Part shown: positions 60,395 through 64,000 of the stretch, in pieces
Position numbering within the stretch: the stretch's first letter is position 1
How the letters are laid out: the number at the start of each line of letters is the position of its first letter
Assembly (NCBI RefSeq): GCF_000420425.1
Contig: NZ_ATUX01000005.1
Coordinates: forward strand, 248,001-312,000
DNA length: 64,000 bases
DNA from: Schaalia vaccimaxillae DSM 15804
GTDB lineage: Bacteria; Actinomycetota; Actinomycetes; Actinomycetales; Actinomycetaceae
Direction of reading: 5' to 3'
Translations under genes and position numbers: made by a program
Notes under the pieces: generated by a model
Seen by the model: the letters and a program-made list of their open reading frames with translations, nothing else
The model's database searches: none
What the model was told of the DNA's origin: nothing

Positions 60395-62992
60395 CTAAGC
60401 GTTCGGCGGGGCAAAGGGGTTGTTGGTCTGAGCTGGAGGCTCGGGCTGAGCCTGCGGCGGATTTGAGATGGGCTGGACCGGAGCCTGCACGGGCGCGCTG
60501 GGTGGCGCCTGCTCAGGATCTGCCTTCAAACGATTATCCACTCGGGAATAAATAATCGACAGTCCAAAGCAAATGAGACCTGCGATGAGCAATGCGATGA
60601 CCCGCATAATGTTCGATTGCGACCCCAGATCCAACAAAGCCATCTTCAACACCATGAGCATGACAACAGTTAGGCCGTAGAGGCGAACCGCCTTCGCTGA
60701 GGCTTTGAAACCAACTGCAATCGCGCCAGCCCCAATGACCAGCAAAAGGATGCTCGCTGGGATGCCGCTAATCGGGGTTGTTGTTGCGGTGGTCAGAGCC
60801 TGTAGGGGAGCCAAAGTACACACCGCTGCTGTGATGAGCCCCGTGATGGTGTGGCGAATAACGTGAGCATTCGTCCAGGCAACCAGTGCGCCAACAACCA
60901 ACAAAAGGACGCCCATCAAAAGATGATAAACAGGGAATTCTTCAGCGTCATAGTCGTTGAAAACCCAAGAGGACATACCCAACTCGGCGATTCCGATAGT
61001 CACCATGACAGCCACGCCGATAGCAGCAACAACGATGCCCGCGAGTGACGAGGGCGCGTCTGGCTGAGGCACTGTGACTTGCTGGATGGGGCCTCCCGGA
61101 TAAGCTGCCTGCCTAGCAACAGCCGCAGGCTTGGACACCATACGAGGCCGAGCGCCCAGTCTTTGCCCTCGGACAAAATCGTAGGCGCCGGGGATACCGC
61201 CACTGATTCCCAGAATGACAATCAATGCGAAAGCAGCGACCACAGCTAGAGTCCACACGAAAGAATTACGTCCGCTTGACCCGTCCAACACTTGCGAGAA
61301 TGCGACGAGCTGGAAAGGCAGGCGTGTCATGAGCAGGAAACACAAGACGATCGTGAGAATTTTTGCGTCAGAGGCGCGTGGGTGCAGGCGGTCCGCGCCG
61401 ACAATGAGGGCTATGACGAGGACGAGCAGAGCAATCCCCAGGCAGATTCCCATAATGGTTGAGCGATCGAACAGCTGGAGTAAGCCTAGGCTCGAAAAAA
61501 TCCAAACGTGGTAGTGGGAACGGGAGCGGAACTCGACCCACGCTGGTAGCAGCAACGCCGCCAGGGTGATGACGGTATGGATGTCAGAGTCGTCCAGGTT
61601 GATTCTTGTGGAAAAAAGAACGACGACCATGCTAGCCGTCAGCGACAGGGAAGCGGCGACTTGCGACCCCTTGGCCACACGAGGAAGAAGTAGGGCTCCG
61701 GCTGCCACCAGGATGACCGCCATTGCTGCGTAGTGGAAGATCAGGGCTTGCGTGTCGTTTTCCACCATCCACTCGACGCGTCCCGAAGTCATTAGGTACG
61801 CAATCGGAACGGCGATCCAGGCCCACCGCCATTCCTTGTTCGTCGAATATACGATGCACAGGAATACCTGAACAATGAGGAGTGCCAACAGGCAGACGCA
61901 CAGCAGTAGGCCAGCGATTGCAGAGGCTGCGATAGCTCCCTCGAAAGGGACCGATAACGCGGAAGCGAAGGTGACAATGCTGGCGGTGAGCGGATAAATG
62001 GGCCGGAACGTGGAGCTCGCAAAGAAACGAGAGCTCAGAGCCACGGTGACCGTCAAAGCGATGCAATATGCGACGACCATGATTGCCGCAGCAAGACTTT
62101 TATCTGCGGTAGGAGCTCCCTGGGTGGAAGCAAGCATCACCGTGACAATGCCGCCCAGCGTTGATACTCCAATGGTCCAAGCAGATTGAGTTTTGGCCGC
62201 AATAAAAGTCACGGCGACTGTCCACATGATGATGCAGATGAACGCGGCCACCAAGGGGAACACTTCAAGAAGAGTGCCTCCGAGGAAACCAACAAATCCG
62301 AGACCCGCCCCAATGCCTAAAGCTGTTGAGGCGGGAACCCTGAGGGCAGGTTTCGTCTGGTTAAGAATCGCTCCGGTAGCGGTCAGCGCGATGGCGACAA
62401 CGATCACGGCACCGACTTTGACGATGTTAGGAATCGAGTCCCAGAGCATGGCCATGAGCGTGGCACCTGCTAAAAGGATGAGGACGGCTGCCGCTCCCGA
62501 TAGTAGGTACTTGCCGATGCGCGATTCGTCGTTGCGTACGCGAGGCTGCTGAGGGTGGGATTGCGGCTGCGGTTGAATCATCTGCGGTGCAGCTGCGGGA
62601 GGTGTGGGCATCTGTGGTGCAGTCCCAAATGGGTTTAGTCCTGGCCCCTGGTACGGCGTTCCAACCGGAGGTTGGGGGAAGGGGCGGCCGGGCGCGGCCT
62701 GGTGTCCAGGTATTGACTGGTAGCCGTGTTGAGGCTGCTGTGAAGGTGGAGCCATCGGAACTTGCTGGGGAATGGCTTGCTGTGGCGCGGCCGGCTGTGG
62801 ATGAGCCTGTGATGGGGCCTGTTGCGCAGCAGGAGTAGCTTCTTGGCCGCGGCCGCGGCCGCGGTTTTCAAGATCGCTCAAACGCTGGGACAAATCCCCT
62901 GCTCTCTCATTGAGTGCCTTGAGCTCAGCGAGAATCTGTGCCGCTTCGTCTCCTTGCTGAGGTGACTCTGCGGGCAGTGGGCTATCGGTCAT
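60395..62992 (-). CDS. large DUF2339 multi-span membrane protein
   Basis: The 865-residue protein has a short coiled coil (about residues 17-45), a long Pro/Gln-rich region (to about 155), and then about 20 or more membrane helices in DUF2339 style. The C-terminus is again Pro/Gln/Ala-rich. DUF2339 proteins are of unknown function. Local compositional bias is strong in the first 150 codons (runs of CAG/CCG-type codons), so slippage or length variation between strains is possible. Confidence 0.85.
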   Translation of the reverse strand: MTDSPLPAESPQQGDEAAQILAELKALNERAGDLSQRLSDLENRGRGRGQEATPAAQQAPSQAHPQPAAPQQAIPQQVPMAPPSQQPQHGYQSIPGHQAAPGRPFPQPPVGTPYQGPGLNPFGTAPQMPTPPAAAPQMIQPQPQSHPQQPRVRNDESRIGKYLLSGAAAVLILLAGATLMAMLWDSIPNIVKVGAVIVVAIALTATGAILNQTKPALRVPASTALGIGAGLGFVGFLGGTLLEVFPLVAAFICIIMWTVAVTFIAAKTQSAWTIGVSTLGGIVTVMLASTQGAPTADKSLAAAIMVVAYCIALTVTVALSSRFFASSTFRPIYPLTASIVTFASALSVPFEGAIAASAIAGLLLCVCLLALLIVQVFLCIVYSTNKEWRWAWIAVPIAYLMTSGRVEWMVENDTQALIFHYAAMAVILVAAGALLLPRVAKGSQVAASLSLTASMVVVLFSTRINLDDSDIHTVITLAALLLPAWVEFRSRSHYHVWIFSSLGLLQLFDRSTIMGICLGIALLVLVIALIVGADRLHPRASDAKILTIVLCFLLMTRLPFQLVAFSQVLDGSSGRNSFVWTLAVVAAFALIVILGISGGIPGAYDFVRGQRLGARPRMVSKPAAVARQAAYPGGPIQQVTVPQPDAPSSLAGIVVAAIGVAVMVTIGIAELGMSSWVFNDYDAEEFPVYHLLMGVLLLVVGALVAWTNAHVIRHTITGLITAAVCTLAPLQALTTATTTPISGIPASILLLVIGAGAIAVGFKASAKAVRLYGLTVVMLMVLKMALLDLGSQSNIMRVIALLIAGLICFGLSIIYSRVDNRLKADPEQAPPSAPVQAPVQPISNPPQAQPEPPAQTNNPFAPPNA

Positions 62993-63110
62993 GAGAGACC
63001 TCCTGTGGGCTCGAGGATATTCCCTATCTTAGGGATAGAACCCATCTAGAAACAGCGTTGCTTCAGGTTGGGGATAACTTCGGGTCTTGGTCGTCATCTA
63101 GGCTGGAACC

Positions 63111-63887
63111 ATGGGAACAGCACTAATCACCGGGGCAACCTCGGGTCTGGGAGAAGAATTCTGTTGGCAGCTGGCTTCTGCCGGACACGACCTCGTCCTT
63201 GTCGCGAGGCGCGTCGACGTCCTCGAAGATCTTGCCGACCGGCTACGTAATGTCGCTGGAGTGCCTGCGGAAGTTCTGCCCGCAGATCTTTCCATTCCAG
63301 CCGACGTCGATAAAGTTGCCCGGCGCCTCGAAGTAACCGGCGAGGAGGGCGGCCCCGCGCCTATCGGACTACTAGTGAATAACGCGGGCTTTGGCCTGGG
63401 TGCCTCATTCCCCGACAACAGCCTCGAAGCCGAACTCAACGGGCTTGACGTCATGGTGCGCGCCCCCATGGTCCTTTCCCACGCAGCCGCTCGTGCCATG
63501 CGTCAGCGAGGCCGAGGCGCAATACTCAACGTCTCTTCGGTGGCCTCGCGCACTGGAGCTGGCACCTATTCGGCGCACAAAGCGTGGATCGTCGCTTTCA
63601 CCGAGGGCCTGGCTGAAGAATTACGAGGCACGGGCGTGACCGCCAGCGTCGTATGCCCGGGACCCACCAAAACCGACTTCTTTACCAACGCGGGAGTCGA
63701 TATGTCTGGAACTCCCGACTGCCTCATGTCCACTCCCGAACAGGTCGTTGAAGAAGCACTCGGCGCCACCAGAATCGGAAAGGTTCAGGTGACGCCGACA
63801 GCCGTTTACAAGGTGGCAATGGCAGCCATGAAGCTGGCTCCCAGGACGGTGGTCCGCCGAGTCATGCGGTCAGTCCCGCACATGTGA
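63111..63887 (+). CDS. short-chain dehydrogenase/reductase
   Basis: Classical SDR of 258 residues. The NAD(P) loop is TGATSGLGEEFC (residues 8-19), with LVARRVDVLEDL after the second strand, VNNAGFG (NNAG), the catalytic Ser in VSSVASRTG, and YSAHKAW (Tyr, Lys). The Arg pair after beta-2 suggests NADPH. It resembles the acyl-CoA reductase-like SDR group; the substrate is unknown. Confidence 0.9.
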   Translation: MGTALITGATSGLGEEFCWQLASAGHDLVLVARRVDVLEDLADRLRNVAGVPAEVLPADLSIPADVDKVARRLEVTGEEGGPAPIGLLVNNAGFGLGASFPDNSLEAELNGLDVMVRAPMVLSHAAARAMRQRGRGAILNVSSVASRTGAGTYSAHKAWIVAFTEGLAEELRGTGVTASVVCPGPTKTDFFTNAGVDMSGTPDCLMSTPEQVVEEALGATRIGKVQVTPTAVYKVAMAAMKLAPRTVVRRVMRSVPHM

Positions 63888-63913
63888 CCCCTGTCGCCCA
63901 TTTGGTGCTTAAC

Positions 63914-64000
63914 TTACGCCAAGCCCAGGTCTTCCAGATCCAATGCGAAGAAGTAGGGGAAGCCTTTGGCCTCGATGACCTCTTTTGCTCCCGTTGCGCG
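63914..64000 (-). CDS. pyrE: orotate phosphoribosyltransferase, C-terminal end (partial)
   Basis: Reading leftwards from the window edge, 28 codons precede a TAA at 63914-63916: RATGAKEVIEAKGFPY, then FFALDLEDLGLA. The RATGA.E.IEA.G and final DLGLA pattern is that of actinobacterial PyrE. The main body lies to the right of the window. The call rests on this tail only. Confidence 0.65.
   Translation of the reverse strand, partial: RATGAKEVIEAKGFPYFFALDLEDLGLA

Noticed and set aside
1-64000. CRISPR array, rRNA or tRNA genes
   Set aside because: No regularly spaced repeats beyond the two-unit element, and no cloverleaf or rRNA-like stretch was seen in the intergenic regions.

Overview
The window looks like chromosomal DNA of a moderately high-GC actinobacterium, most likely from the Actinomycetaceae (Actinomyces/Schaalia/Trueperella type). 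This is inferred from gene content: dnaK-grpE-dnaJ-hspR with HAIR operators, the murT-gatD pair, a DUF222/HNH nuclease, DUF4235 and DUF2510 proteins, a PurS-dependent purL, and a pyrE-like tail at the right edge. I see no rRNA, tRNA, CRISPR array, complete insertion sequence or prophage.

Left part (1-4.6 kb): a tightly overlapping operon of a MoxR-type ATPase (only its last codons), a DUF58 protein, a small membrane protein, two membrane-anchored vWA proteins and a membrane protein with a Ser/Asp/Gln/Glu-rich tail. This is a BatABD-like envelope assembly or stress module. A long imperfect palindrome (4582-4668) separates it from the purine cluster purD-purC-purS-purQ-purL (4.8-10.6 kb). After two terminator-like structures come a phosphatidylcholine-synthase-like enzyme, a membrane protein of unknown function, an SCP-2-like protein, a DUF4235 protein, an orphan thiamine-type solute-binding lipoprotein, a GalT/HIT-like DUF4921 protein, an Old Yellow Enzyme with an apparent frameshift at its 5' end, an ACT-domain protein and an aldo/keto reductase.

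Middle (18-44 kb): a heterodimeric ABC exporter with one degenerate ATP site; a protein with HNH-associated repeats; a PadR regulator with a MacB/FtsX-type ABC transporter; an S4 RNA-binding protein; a TipA-like MerR regulator with a recognisable operator; a 5'-truncated TauE/SafE pseudogene; a two-gene membrane/coiled-coil unit; an AspT-like antiporter; metabolic and stress enzymes (Nudix, Ohr, M18 aminopeptidase, aldo/keto reductase, GNAT); a GT2-GtrA fusion with a phosphodiester glycosidase, probably acting on envelope glycans; aroE-UPF0303-HD; a DUF222/HNH nuclease; an RlmC-type rRNA methyltransferase; and a WYL protein without a DNA-binding domain.

Right part (44-64 kb): the heat-shock locus dnaK-grpE-dnaJ-hspR. 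Two HAIR operators lie between dnaK and a divergent alpha/beta hydrolase, and a third lies upstream of clpB at 55.1 kb, so HspR probably controls all three transcripts. Between them are murT-gatD (lipid II amidation, with a MurT that has lost its zinc-ribbon cysteines), a membrane protein, a prolyl oligopeptidase and two tandem YbjN paralogues. Beyond clpB are a TetR regulator coupled to a serine hydrolase, exodeoxyribonuclease III, a large DUF2339 membrane protein, a short-chain dehydrogenase and the 3' end of pyrE.

A 40-bp intergenic repeat made of two 22-bp-period units occurs twice, 32 kb apart and in the same orientation, each time just after the stop codon of a minus-strand gene.
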